Assembly: GCA_037976565.1 (NCBI GenBank)
Contig: CP137673.1
Coordinates: 7,961,202 to 8,025,201, forward strand
DNA length: 64,000 nt
Direction of reading: 5' to 3'
Source: Mesocentrotus franciscanus
Lineage: Eukaryota; Echinodermata; Echinoidea; Camarodonta; Strongylocentrotidae
Shown: positions 32,281-42,239 of the stretch, piece by piece
Layout: each line of letters starts with the position of its first letter
How positions within the stretch are numbered: position 1 is the first letter of the stretch
The notes under the pieces: generated by a model
Databases searched by the model: none
The model's input: only the letters and a program-made list of their open reading frames with translations
What the model was told of the DNA's origin: nothing
Translations under genes and position numbers: made by a program

Positions 32281-32770
32281 GTCTATGAAAAACACAAAAC
32301 TAGGAGGACCAGGTAAAATAGTTGAAAGAAAAATTGGCAAACGAAAATATCATTGTGGAAGCTTCGTAGAAGGTCAGTGGGTTTTGGAGGTATAAAACAT
32401 GATTCAAGAAAGAGTTTCGTTGTCGCAGTTGAAGGCAGGAGTTAAAGACCCTATTACCCTTAATAAAAGAGTATATTGAAGAAGGAACAACAATAATCTC
32501 TGACTGTTGGAAGGCTTATCACAATTTGCCTCAACATGGATATGTCCATCAAACTGTGAACCATTCTATTGAATTCAGAAGGATACCATACTAACACCAT
32601 AGAAGGACATTGGAGGCATGTTAAAGCCCTTACCGGCTTACAGTGACAAAAAGAGTCATCAGCCATCATACCTAGGTGAATTCTTATACAGATATCAATA
32701 TCCGAAAGAGAATCTGTTTTTACATTTCATCCGGGATGTTGCAATTGTGTATAATCCATATTCATAAGTG
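32281..32770 (+). pseudogene. Merlin-type transposase relic
   Basis: Frames in order give GGPGKIVE, GKRKYHCG, VEGQWVLE, a stop, TTIISDCWKAY (second catalytic Asp), VNHSIEF, NTIEGHWRHVKALTG (third catalytic Glu), and a C-terminal YLGEFLYRYQYPKEN typical of animal copies. The expected first Asp region after KIVE is deleted. Frameshifts occur near 32440 and 32590. Terminal inverted repeats are not evident. The superfamily is cut-and-paste; this copy is dead. Confidence 0.85.
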
Positions 32771-33424
32771 TACACTCCAAAATGACATTACTTTTGTAAT
32801 AACAAATACAAACATAAACAGAGCTGCAAAAAGAAGTAATCACCTATACTTTGTTGAATGAATGAGATGAATGAGATGAATGAGATGAATGAGTTGAATG
32901 AATCTTTGTTAGGGTTGCATTCACAAGGCCCATTCATTCTGTGGTGAATGATTCAGTTTTGTTCATCATAGAGTGCTCTTTCTGGTCAAGCCACTGAGGT
33001 GGAACAAGACTAAGGGCTCCTTAGGTCTGTGATGCTTATGAAACTTGGTGAAACTGAAGAGGTGACAAAGATTTGTTATGAGTCAATTTTATTTTTCATC
33101 TTTGAGTGTCTGATGAAGAAGAAGAGAAGGTGATTAAGTGTTTTAAAACACAGTCAAAATACCAGGGACATCGTCACTTTGATGAAAAAAAATAGCCAAG
33201 AACAGACATGCTTGGATTAGGACTTCTAAGGCAAATGTGCTGGAGATACTCGACAGATATCCCCCTACAGCCTGACCAGATGACATCATGACCTTCGTCA
33301 GTGAAGACACACCTCGCAAGCGGCGCGCCCAATTCACCCACATGTATTTTTAATAATAAACATTTAACTGTGTGAGAAACTCATGCCAGTCAACCGGAGC
33401 AGTATGTATGTACGTATAGTCCCA
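32771..33424. other. Non-coding stretch with a short minisatellite
   Basis: A 9-10-bp repeat of the form ATGAATGAG runs at about 32860-32905. The rest shows no gene. Confidence 0.7.
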
Positions 33425-33625
33425 AAATATGATTTATGATATTATTGATTAATATGAATCGATAATCAATAATCAATAAATATGGAATACATCGATAATC
33501 AATAAATATGAAATATGGATCGATAAATATGGATCAACAAATATGGATTAATAAATATAAATTATGGGTCGATAGATATAAACTATAGGTCGATAGATAT
33601 GAATGATGGGTCGATAGATATGAAG
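33425..33625. repeat. Degenerate AT-rich tandem repeat
   Basis: Repeated (A/G)TCGATA(A/G)ATAT-type words separated by 15-25 bp, giving a loose tandem array. Position just upstream of a promoter-like region may or may not matter. Confidence 0.65.
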
Positions 33626-33774
33626 GTATGACGCAAGGGTGGAAGGGTGCATAGACTCGTACAGGGTAAACATGTACGTCATCATCACGTCACAGTCTGA
33701 ATAGAAGATATCGCATCATCTATTAAATATAGAACAACCACGTCACGGTACCGAAATAGGAGCGCTAAAAAACG

Positions 33775-33840
33775 TATAAAATACCTCGGACACGTTCCAA
33801 AAGAAATAGTAATCGGACACGTTCCAAAAGAACTAGTATT
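33775..33840 (+). promoter_or_regulatory. Core promoter candidate of PC4-like C with a direct repeat
   Basis: TATAAAATA at 33775-33783 is followed by two copies of CGGACACGTTCCAAAAGAA (from about 33787 and 33813, 26 bp apart). The first ATG of the downstream ORF is at 33871, a normal distance for a TATA promoter. Confidence 0.5.
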
Positions 33841-33870
33841 ATACAGTTCATCTTACAACACGTCAGCAAC

Positions 33871-34354
33871 ATGTACAGTTACTACAGCCATAGTACAAAG
33901 ACCAATACCGAAGATATGGAAGGTGTACCTCATGAGAATGAACACGGATTTTCATCGTCCGAACCCTTATTCATAGACGACGGCAAATCAAATCTACAGC
34001 CAGGAAAAAATGGCCGACCAAGGCAGACACGTGGGAGAGAAAATCATGAAGGGACGTCAGGCGGACAGCTACAAGAAGGATGTAGACGGAGTTGGTACAG
34101 GCGTGACATCCAACGATGTGAAAGCCACAACCGTTGCCAAGTTACCAATCTGCATGAAGGATGGACGCGCCAAATGTCGCCGTGCAAAAATTCAGAGGTC
34201 AAGTCTATGTCGACGTTCGAGATTACTACGAGTCAAATGGACAGTACTTTCCGACAAAAAAAGGCATCACGTTATCTGTGAGGGAATTCAAAGCAGTCCT
34301 GATGATTTCTAAAAACATCAACCGTGCAATCTACAGTGGAGAAAACCCGTAGTA
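33871..34354 (+). pseudogene. PC4-like protein C, frameshifted or spliced
   Basis: Three overlapping frames each carry part of a plausible protein. An acidic/serine N-terminus starts at 33871 (EHGFSSSEPLFIDD), a basic middle frame spans 34010-34200, and the PC4-type domain lies in the third frame at 34161-34352. That domain reads VAVQKFRGQVYVDVRDYY, then KKGITLSVREF, then a short helix. It is the simplest PC4 domain in the window. Either two small frameshifts or unseen short introns separate the parts. It lies 5' of a second PC4-like gene (35343) and a PolB N-terminus on the same strand. Confidence 0.65.
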
Positions 34355-34631
34355 GCATCGAGACAAAAAACCTCGGATATGTAATGGAGTGAATATGAAT
34401 TTGAAAAAAGATAATAAAGTCGTCACCCTTTTAGTAAAATCCAACATGTTTATTCTACTTTGTTGTGTTTGTTGTCTTAACGTCAAGGTGTAACGTGTAT
34501 TGACCCTGAAAGACACAAACGAGAGAGAGAGAGAGATTAACGCTTGATTAATTGTGACGTGAGTAAAATTAAAAGTTTGTAATACATAGAGGGAATAGAT
34601 GAAGAAATAGAGAGAGAAAGAGAGGGGGATT
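34355..34631. other. Non-coding spacer
   Basis: Contains a GAGA-rich patch (about 34522-34536 and 34606-34626) and no gene. Confidence 0.6.
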
Positions 34632-35342
34632 TCACTAGTACCTTAAAGAAGAGGAGGATTATAGGACAAAGACCTTTTACATGTATTAACGGATAAGGTT
34701 GGAACACTAAAATGCAATTACGGCGACCTGTGAATGGTGTCAGGTTCACGCACAACTTCTAGGGGTCGCCCTCATTTGTTCACCCGCTTTGTAGATGTAT
34801 TAGTAAGATAATCCCTACGTAATACTCGCTGTTATAATCAAAACTTTTGCTAAGAGGGGTTTCACTAGTACCTTAAAGAAGAGGTGGATTATAGTTACGG
34901 TGACCTGTAACAGGTGTCAGGTTCACGTAAAACTTCTAGGGTCGCCCTTGTTTGTTCACCCACTTTGTATATGTATTTAAGATAATCCCTTCCTTATACT
35001 CGCTGTTATAATTAAAAATTTTGCTAAGAGGCGGTGTTTCAATAGTACCTTAAAGAAGAGGAGGATTATAGGACATAGGACGTAAATGAAATTACGACGG
35101 CCTGTGACAGGTGTCTGGTTCACGCACAACTTCTAGGGGTCGCCTTTGTTTGTTCACCCGCTTTGTACATGTATTAGTAAGATAATCCCTTTGTAATACT
35201 CGTTGTTATAGAGAATTTATCCTTTTAACACCCAAGTACAATTATCCTTACCAGAACCAGATGTTAGTGTCACACGTTTGAAGTTTAATCTTAATTGTGA
35301 AATCCGTTGCGAGGGTCTGTATATAATTGTCTACAATTAATC
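34632..35342 (+). promoter_or_regulatory. Three tandem upstream repeat units plus TATA of PC4-like A copy 2
   Basis: Units of roughly 180-230 bp begin with AGTACCTTAAAGAAGAGG at about 34637, 34866 and 35043. Each contains GGTTCACG, a TAGGG(G)TCGCC box and TTTGTTCACC. A TATATAA occurs at 35320-35326, only 17 bp before the ATG, because 43 bp present in the other copy are missing. Repeated boxes upstream of a viral-type gene could be promoter or origin elements (inference). Confidence 0.65.
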
Positions 35343-36008
35343 ATGGACGCCTTTCCTACTGAAACCGATATTCTCAATGACGGACTAGGTGTTTCTCCTC
35401 GATTTTATAGAGGGAAAAGCTCCAAAGGAGCTATTCCGTACAGTACTTTCGTTGCAAGAGGAATGCAGGTACTTGTAATACTGCTACACCGAGAGTTCTT
35501 CTATTTACATTTAAGAACATTTAACAGATTTGGAGAGAAGATTGTATACAGTGGATCTTCTCTTTTCATGGGAGAAGACGAAATGTTTTCTTTTTTGAAT
35601 GGTCTCGAGGAGATTGATAACCAGCTACACAGCTACGATGGCCATGCTGGGGCTAGCTGCAGTATTGAAGTTGATACTTTCGGTAAATTCGATGAGCCAG
35701 ACCGCTATAAAAATTCATCAACCAAATATGAAAGGACATCCTTATATGTAGAAACCGATGTCGTGGGAGGTAAACAATTTGTGGACATACGGCAGGTAAT
35801 AAAGTACCAGGGTAGAAGCTACAATACCTCCAATGGTATGTGTCTGTATGTAGATGCCTGGACAAAACTTGTAAATCTACACTGTGAAATCATGGACCGT
35901 ATAAGGGAGGAACGTGATTTAGATGTTTCTGACGATGAGTTTCACCACTTGGACTATGGGTTGTACGATCTTGTATTGTTACAGCAAGGCCTGATTGAGG
36001 GCAAATAA
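35343..36008 (+). CDS. PC4-like protein A, copy 2 (full length)
   Basis: 221 codons from the ATG to TAA. Highly similar to 20195-20827, with an undamaged C-terminus (HHLDYGLYDLVLLQQGLIEG). Two diverged PC4-type units can be seen: residues about 40-95 (YLHLRTFNRFGEKIVYSGSS plus helix) and about 130-185 (KQFVDIRQVIKYQGRS, GMCLYVDAW plus helix). Single-strand nucleic-acid binding is the family role. It is the most complete accessory gene in the window. It lies 180 bp before the start of a PolB N-terminus. Confidence 0.75.
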   Translation: MDAFPTETDILNDGLGVSPRFYRGKSSKGAIPYSTFVARGMQVLVILLHREFFYLHLRTFNRFGEKIVYSGSSLFMGEDEMFSFLNGLEEIDNQLHSYDGHAGASCSIEVDTFGKFDEPDRYKNSSTKYERTSLYVETDVVGGKQFVDIRQVIKYQGRSYNTSNGMCLYVDAWTKLVNLHCEIMDRIREERDLDVSDDEFHHLDYGLYDLVLLQQGLIEGK

Positions 36009-36189
36009 CGGCGATACACGATATACCCACCCCAAGAGAGAGTTGTTAGACCCTAGGGTATAGCTATATGTCTCTGATCTCTATTTTTGTTTTAAATAAA
36101 CTACGTTTAAATCAGTTACCCTTAAATAATTTTTTTATTGGCATCTTTAAATTTCTTTTAAATTTTTGTTAAGAAGAAAAGAAGAACCA

Positions 36190-37815
36190 TGTCCGGCCCC
36201 AAGCATCAACACCAGCACAAGACGGGTAAGTGAACAAACTATTTCTAACCATTCAAGAGATGTGGGTCATGCCTTAGGACAGCGCATTGTAGCAAACAGG
36301 CGTGAAGTTCGCTCCGTCACATAGTCACACCCTGCAAGGACCTAGCTCGCTATAATGGTTCAGGTGGGAGGGTGTAACAGGGGTTCATCGTTCCACCTCC
36401 CCATGTCAATATTTACATATCCTCTGACGAGGAAGATTTCGATGTACAGCAAGGTGGACAGAAACGCAAACATAATATCCCATCCGTAGTGACTCCCCCA
36501 AAGAAAATCTCACACTCTACCTCTACACCTTCCCAACTTACTCCTCCCCTCCTCTTGATACCGTTCAAACGGGTAAGAATAAAAATAAAACAAAAAACAG
36601 GGGTCCACCTTGCTCTACAACGGAGAGTCAAAATCCCGTTCAAATTTTGAAATACCTGGCGATGAGCCATTTCAGGACTTGCCCACGCACCTTCCCTCTA
36701 CCCCAAACTGGGAGTTCATTGGGCAACGGATTTCTAAACGGTTTGTGAGTAGAGAGGTATGGTACGACCATCAAAGTCAACTCCATAACGCCACCACGAT
36801 ATCCGAAGTTCTCGATTACCTCCGAACATCTTTGGAAGAAATCAAGGATATCGTGTTGCGCGGCACTTCACCCGTGACTATGTGAGACTCATTCTTGTTT
36901 CTGCGCAGTTAAATGTACCCGTCTCCTTTCCTGGGCGACTGTGGAACATTTCGACATAAGCGCAATTTTGGATAGGATTGAAGAGGTTTTAAATGGCAAT
37001 CAAATTTTTTCATAGATCTTGGATTCACGATACGGTTATATCATATCGTGAATCCTGCGGTTGGCGCGCGTAAGTTTGATGGACTCCCGAACAACTGGCT
37101 GCGCTTAAGCGATCAATCATCACAATACCACCCTCCGATGATAATCTTTGTTTCGTAAAAGCACTCGTGATCGCCATGTTGCACTCTAAAAATGACAAAA
37201 GATACAGAACATGGACCAAAAATAAACAAGACCGCGCGCCAACCAAACAGTTTATGAGAATGGCTCACAAACTTCACACTCGGCGAATGTTGAAGAGGGT
37301 ATTGTTGACTCGCGCCAGTACGCTGCTTTTCAAGCTGTGATAGCTCCAGAGTACAGGCTTATGGTATACAGAGGGAGACGTAAGGAGGCATTGATATATG
37401 CAGGACCTCCGGAAGGTAAAGCCATCTATCTGTATCTGTCTGGGTCCCATTACAACTTCATAACCAATCCCTCTGCTTTTCTGTGTGCTTCTCAGTTGTG
37501 TGAGGACTGTCACGAAACGTACAACGATCCCCTCATGCATAAGTGTTGTTGTAAATGCCCAGAATGACATTTCTTATGAAGCGATCTTATGAAGCTGTTT
37601 TCAGCTACACAGTGTAACCCTGCATAAAAAACTCACAGCCTGCTAAAGAAAATACAAATGTGACAAATGCGAAAAGGTGCTCGACTGCGATGTAATAGGG
37701 TGTGATCCCGCTAATCATAAATGTTCAAATATATTTTGTAGAATCTGTAAAGAGGTTGTCGATGGCAGGAATCATCGTGCTTCATGAAAGTAACATCCAA
37801 TAGCCCTTACTACTA
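36190..37815 (+). pseudogene. PolB N-terminal relic (first unit of the 37-kb array)
   Basis: ATG at 36190 (MSGPKHQHQHKTG) runs into GTAAGTG, as at 14915. It is followed by the low-complexity segment, the acidic patch (SSDEED), an LRTSLEEIKDIVLRGTSP module near 36825-36870, the YAGPPEG module near 37400, and both zinc-finger blocks up to 37815. Frameshifts are frequent (for example within the RDYVRL module near 36871). It lacks exonuclease and polymerase parts. Confidence 0.8.
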
Positions 37816-38760
37816 GGTTAAGAGTGCCAAGGAAACCAAACCTCAAGACCGCGCCTATCGAAAAGTAGAGGCCGACAAGAAAGCCGAGGAAGAAATGGAA
37901 TCTGACGATGATGAAGAGGACTGCGATGAGGACATCGCGAACAAACGGGTGAAATGAAATACCTCATCGGCGTATACCACGAGTACCAAGAGAAACAAGA
38001 CTACGATCCGGACCATTCATCGTTTAGCATCGAGTACCGTGAAAGGTATGGGGAGCATAGCGACGAGGACATCGCGGACGTCGTGTATGACCGGGAGGAC
38101 AGCGACGTAGAACATGGCCCGAGGACATCAAGGATGTAGAAGCCCCTGAGGAGTTCCTGGATACCGACGACCGCAATGAGTACGACAGTACTTTAATGTG
38201 CAATGGTAATAATAAAACATGGACCAAAAATAAACAAGACCGCGCACCAACCAAACAGTTTATGAGAATGGCTCGCGAACTTCACGCTCGGCGAATGTTG
38301 AAGAGGGTGTAGTTGACTCGCGCCAGTACGCTGCTTTTCAAGCTGTGATAGCTCCAGAGTACAGGCTTATGATATACAGAGGTAGACGTAAGGAGGCATT
38401 GATCTATGCAGGACCTCCGGAAGGTAAAGCCATCTATCTGTATCTGTCTGGGTCCCATTATACCTTCATAACCAATCCCTCTGCTTTTCTGTGTGCTTCT
38501 CAGTTGTGTGAGGACTGTCACGAAACGTACAACGATCCCCTCACGCATAAGTGTTGTTGTAAATGCCCAGAATGACATTTCTTATGAAATGATCTTATGA
38601 AACGCTGTTTTCAGCTTCACAGTGTAACCCTGCATAAAAAACTCACAGCCTGCCAAAGAAAATACAAATATGACAAATGCGAAAGGTGCTCGACATTGAT
38701 GTAATAGGGTGTGATCCGCTAATCATAAATGTTCGAATATATTTTGCAGAATCTGTAAAG
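37816..38760 (+). repeat. Second unit of the 37-kb chimeric array, cut by a gap
   Basis: Same composition as the 24-27 kb units: acidic module (37860-38206, frameshifted near 37945 and 38120), PolB YAGPPEG piece and zinc-finger blocks, then 500 N. The period to the preceding unit is about 1008 bp. The spacer CATTTCTTATGAAACGATC type links it to 23811-24150 and not to units 1-3. Confidence 0.88.
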
Positions 38761-39260
38761 NNNNNNNNNNNNNNNNNNNNNNNNNNNNNNNNNNNNNNNN
38801 NNNNNNNNNNNNNNNNNNNNNNNNNNNNNNNNNNNNNNNNNNNNNNNNNNNNNNNNNNNNNNNNNNNNNNNNNNNNNNNNNNNNNNNNNNNNNNNNNNNN
38901 NNNNNNNNNNNNNNNNNNNNNNNNNNNNNNNNNNNNNNNNNNNNNNNNNNNNNNNNNNNNNNNNNNNNNNNNNNNNNNNNNNNNNNNNNNNNNNNNNNNN
39001 NNNNNNNNNNNNNNNNNNNNNNNNNNNNNNNNNNNNNNNNNNNNNNNNNNNNNNNNNNNNNNNNNNNNNNNNNNNNNNNNNNNNNNNNNNNNNNNNNNNN
39101 NNNNNNNNNNNNNNNNNNNNNNNNNNNNNNNNNNNNNNNNNNNNNNNNNNNNNNNNNNNNNNNNNNNNNNNNNNNNNNNNNNNNNNNNNNNNNNNNNNNN
39201 NNNNNNNNNNNNNNNNNNNNNNNNNNNNNNNNNNNNNNNNNNNNNNNNNNNNNNNNNNNN
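38761..39260. other. Assembly gap (500 N)
   Basis: Exactly 500 N. PolB array sequence on the plus strand enters from the left and integrase on the minus strand leaves on the right, so an element boundary or misjoin is hidden here. Confidence 0.99.
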
Positions 39261-39639
39261 CTTTTTCTAAAATTATGTCTTGCAGGGCGATGTAAAGTAT
39301 ACGTATCATTCCCTTCCATCCACTTTTTGATCTGTTCACGTCTAAGGTTATACACACCGTCACTTTTCACATAACGGTATAATCAGGGGCGTCAATCCTG
39401 GGGACACGTCCCCACGATTGGGGTTAAAATCTTTCTTTCTTTTTCTTTCTTTCTCTCTTTCTCTCTGTGTTGCCCTTTTTTTTACTTTCCAAAGTTGCCA
39501 GCTGAACTAAAGTGTTCCCACTGTTTATACGTTATTTTGGACCATTCATCTTTTCATTAGGCCCTATTCCCCCTTTTCCCCCGGATTTGCTCAATGAAAT
39601 CTACGGTAGATGTGTAACGCGAGTATACATGTACGTACG

Positions 39640-40650
39640 ATCGGTCCAGCATTCAGTGCCCGTACATACAGTGATTCTGTCCGAGCATTGCTGAACAACT
39701 ACGAAAATGTCTTGGAAGCACTTGAACCTTCATCTAAGAACTTTGGAACTGATCTCTCTTCCCGTGCCACTTGCTTGAAGAAGTGTCTCTCGGCAGGAAA
39801 ATGTGTTTTGGGCCTTGTTGTGGCATTACCAGTTATGATGTGTATGGAGAAATTCAATAGAATCCTTCAAAGTCCCTCAGCCACTATTTCAGTAATGCTT
39901 GCTTCTGCAAGCTTGTTAAGAATGGGCTACAAGAGTTCCGTTCTGAAGAGAGTTTTAAAGCTCTATATGAAGAAGCAATGAAGAAAATCGAGCAGTGGAA
40001 GCTAGATCCCCTAATGTCACGCAAAGAATGAATTCCAGCTAGATACACTGAGGGATCGCAGCAATATGTTTCAGAATCTCTAGAAGAAAAGCATCGTGTA
40101 GAGTTCTTCAAGCTAATAAACAGTGCCCTTTCTAATTTCAGGATCTACTTCACCTCAACAGACATAGAAGAACAAAAAAGACTGGCATCGATTCTACTAT
40201 GTGGATCAATTGATGATGATCTCATTGACAAGTTTGAATTGGGGATGGTCTTAGGTGTGAATAATATTGGTCTTCCTCCGACATCAGTTCAAATATTCTT
40301 CTGTGGAAGAATACAGGAAGACATTTCAGGGCATGATTCCGGAAGTTAGGGGGATGTTCCCAAATGTTGAGCAACTTCTGAGACTCCTGCTTGTTTCACC
40401 AGCAAGTTCTTGCCAAGCAGGAAGATCTTTCAGTGCCCTAAGACGTGTAAAACATGGCTCAGAAATACCATGAAGCAGGAGAGATTGAACCATGCTATGT
40501 TGTGCCAGGTCCATAGGGAGCGACTTGCACATGTCAAAGCCAGGGACATAGCTGCTGCATTTGTTCAAAACTCAGAAAGCAGAGAACGAATATTTGGAAG
40601 AATAAAATTAAGCTTTCACCACATTTTCCAGGCAAAACAGGAACTGTAAT
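39640..40650 (+). pseudogene. hAT transposase relic
   Basis: Broken frames include YENVLEALE, a long helical middle, YVSESLEEKHRVEFF, and the C-terminal dimerisation block SSCQAGRSFSALRRVK with WLRNTMKQERLNHAML. The last two motifs are diagnostic of the animal ZMYM1/ZNF862-related hAT lineage. At least three frameshifts are present (near 40030, 40290 and 40450), and the N-terminal BED finger and first catalytic residues are not recognisable. Confidence 0.8.
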
Positions 40651-40983
40651 TATACATGCTAAGAAAGGATGATATCAACGCCAAATTTGTAGGGAACTGT
40701 GTGTGTTTCATTTCTAGAAATCACATGTAAGATATGTAACATTGACTACCTTGTGTGGGACTTTTGTGTCTTTCTGAGTATCATATTCTGCTTTATTAAA
40801 ATATAAAAATAATTAAAGTGCATTATTTTGTTTTGAGGGTGATATTAGTTCATTTTTGATGATTCATCATAGGATGTAATAATATAACTTTTGACTAGTT
40901 CAATCATAAAATTTGAATGGAACAGCATATATGGTGTAATGTTGTTGTTATTTATTTATTTTATTTTTTGCAAAAAAATATGA

Positions 40984-41181
40984 TCAGTGATCAATCATGT
41001 CAAATGCTTGGGCGAAGTATAGAAATATACCAAGTGTCGTCACTTGCCTATCATAAACACTATCAAAGTCACGAATGAGTGTTTGTTTTTTAGCCTTTTC
41101 TGAATCCTTACAGGTGTTCAAAGAGATTAAGAGAACATTACTTTCTGTGTTTCTCTGAATTAAGATAATCCATGCCGTCAA
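40984..41181 (-). pseudogene. LINE reverse-transcriptase fragment
   Basis: The minus strand reads LIRDFDSVYDRQ, then LGIFLYFAQAFDMIDH, the conserved block before the RT catalytic site in CR1/L2/Jockey-type LINEs. It is truncated at both sides and lies inside the hAT. Confidence 0.65.
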
Positions 41182-41214
41182 ACCCCCTTTTGGCAGAATA
41201 ATGTTATAAACGAT

Positions 41215-41445
41215 GTACGAGAGGGATAGATAAAGAGATAGAAAGAGAGATATATAGAGAGAGAGATAGAGGGAGAAAGAGAGTTTATAGAGAAAGAGGG
41301 AGAGAGATAGAGGGAGAGATAAAGCGAGAGATAGAGATAGAGGGAGATAAAGAGAGGGTGAGAGATAGAGAGAGAGAGAGATAAAGATTTAGAGAGGCGG
41401 AGAGATAGATGGATAGAATACAGAGAAAGAGAGATATAGGGGAGA
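41215..41445. repeat. (GAGA/GATA)n low-complexity tract
   Basis: About 230 bp of GAGAGATA-type simple repeat within the hAT. The Ser/Leu-rich open frame on the opposite strand is an artefact of it. Confidence 0.9.
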
Positions 41446-42001
41446 CGTCCTCCGTTCGCGTTCACCACAGTTGTAACCCATTTGGCATCATTTTTTTCAG
41501 AACGTAGTGATGAGAACGACTGAACGAGTCTGGAGTGTTGGGGGCTTTATGAAACCAAGATGAGCGCGCCATTGCGGTCCTTGCTTTAATATGCCCCTCA
41601 ATTTTTCCTCTATAGATCTAAGGGTTTCTAAATTATTGAGATATGGAAATTCTGTTAAAGTAAGTTATATATTATGGAACATTTTCGCTTTTTAGGAAAA
41701 AAATGCAAACATTAACCCTTTCGTTTATTATTTTGTTTTATTCAGTCTATATATTTCACTGTTTCCGATACTAAATTTATATTGGGAGGGGGTGTTAACC
41801 CTTATGCCACACCATACCCTGCAAACAACGCATTCTATGTCCTCCGACCCTCCCCCTAATCCTCACTGAACTTGTGTCCCCCCACGGTCTAATTCGGATT
41901 GACGCCCATGGGTATAATCTATCAACACCACCAAAACCAGCTTCATTCGCAGGATCAAAGTAAATTTTCCTCAAATATTCATCCATCGAGACAATCGTCA
42001 T

Positions 42002-42239
42002 AGAGTCACATGCACCCAAGAATCAATTCACAAATGAGACAACATTCGGAGTCACACATTTTTTAAATTTAAAAAATAAATAAATATTAAGTAAAACGAA
42101 ACGTTAAAATAAAAAAAATCAATGTTATATTTTGTTTTTCTTCAAACAATAACAGCATAGGATTTTATTGACTTCATTCAAATGTACATTTCTTTTGACA
42201 CATAATATTTATTTTGAAAAATAAATAAAAAAAATGAAT
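42002..42239. other. AT-rich region upstream of the integrase
   Basis: No gene. It would hold the integrase promoter, but I see no clear TATA element. Confidence 0.5.

Larger units (their letters stand above)
27890..32592. repeat. Right arm of the ~4.7-kb inverted repeat
   Basis: Reverse complement of 1-4709. Differences include single-base indels (in the A-run near 30352, and a lost C near 31022), a longer G run in the left arm near 3861-3870, and small exon changes near 27920-27950. High identity over intron, intergenic and relic sequence points to a recent event or to two haplotypes joined head to head. Confidence 0.93.
39384..41910 (+). mobile_element. hAT DNA transposon with 8-bp target duplication
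   Basis: GGTATAAT at 39376-39383 and 41911-41918 flank 2527 bp. Ends are short inverted repeats: CAGGGGCGTCAATCC on the left and CATGGGCGTCAATCC read inward from the right. Both features are standard for hAT. It contains a transposase relic and several internal simple repeats. Confidence 0.92.
39261..42001 (-). pseudogene. Polinton-type integrase, interrupted by a hAT and cut by a gap
   Basis: Minus-strand ATG at 42001 begins MTIVSMDEYLRKIYFDP, then NEAGFGGVDRLY up to 41911. After the hAT the reading resumes at 39375 with KSDGVYNLRREQIKKW and DTYTLHRPARHNFRK, and it ends at the gap. The segment is the N-terminal region of retroviral-type integrases of Polintons/adintoviruses (FGGV, then a helix, then DTYTLH-P-R). 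The catalytic DDE core should lie in or beyond the gap and is not seen. Removing the hAT and one target duplication keeps the frame open, so the gene was intact when hit. Known role: insertion of element DNA into the host chromosome. Confidence 0.8.

Noticed and set aside
41178..41468. Leu/Ser-rich minus-strand ORF
   Set aside because: It is a direct reading of the GAGA/GATA simple repeat.
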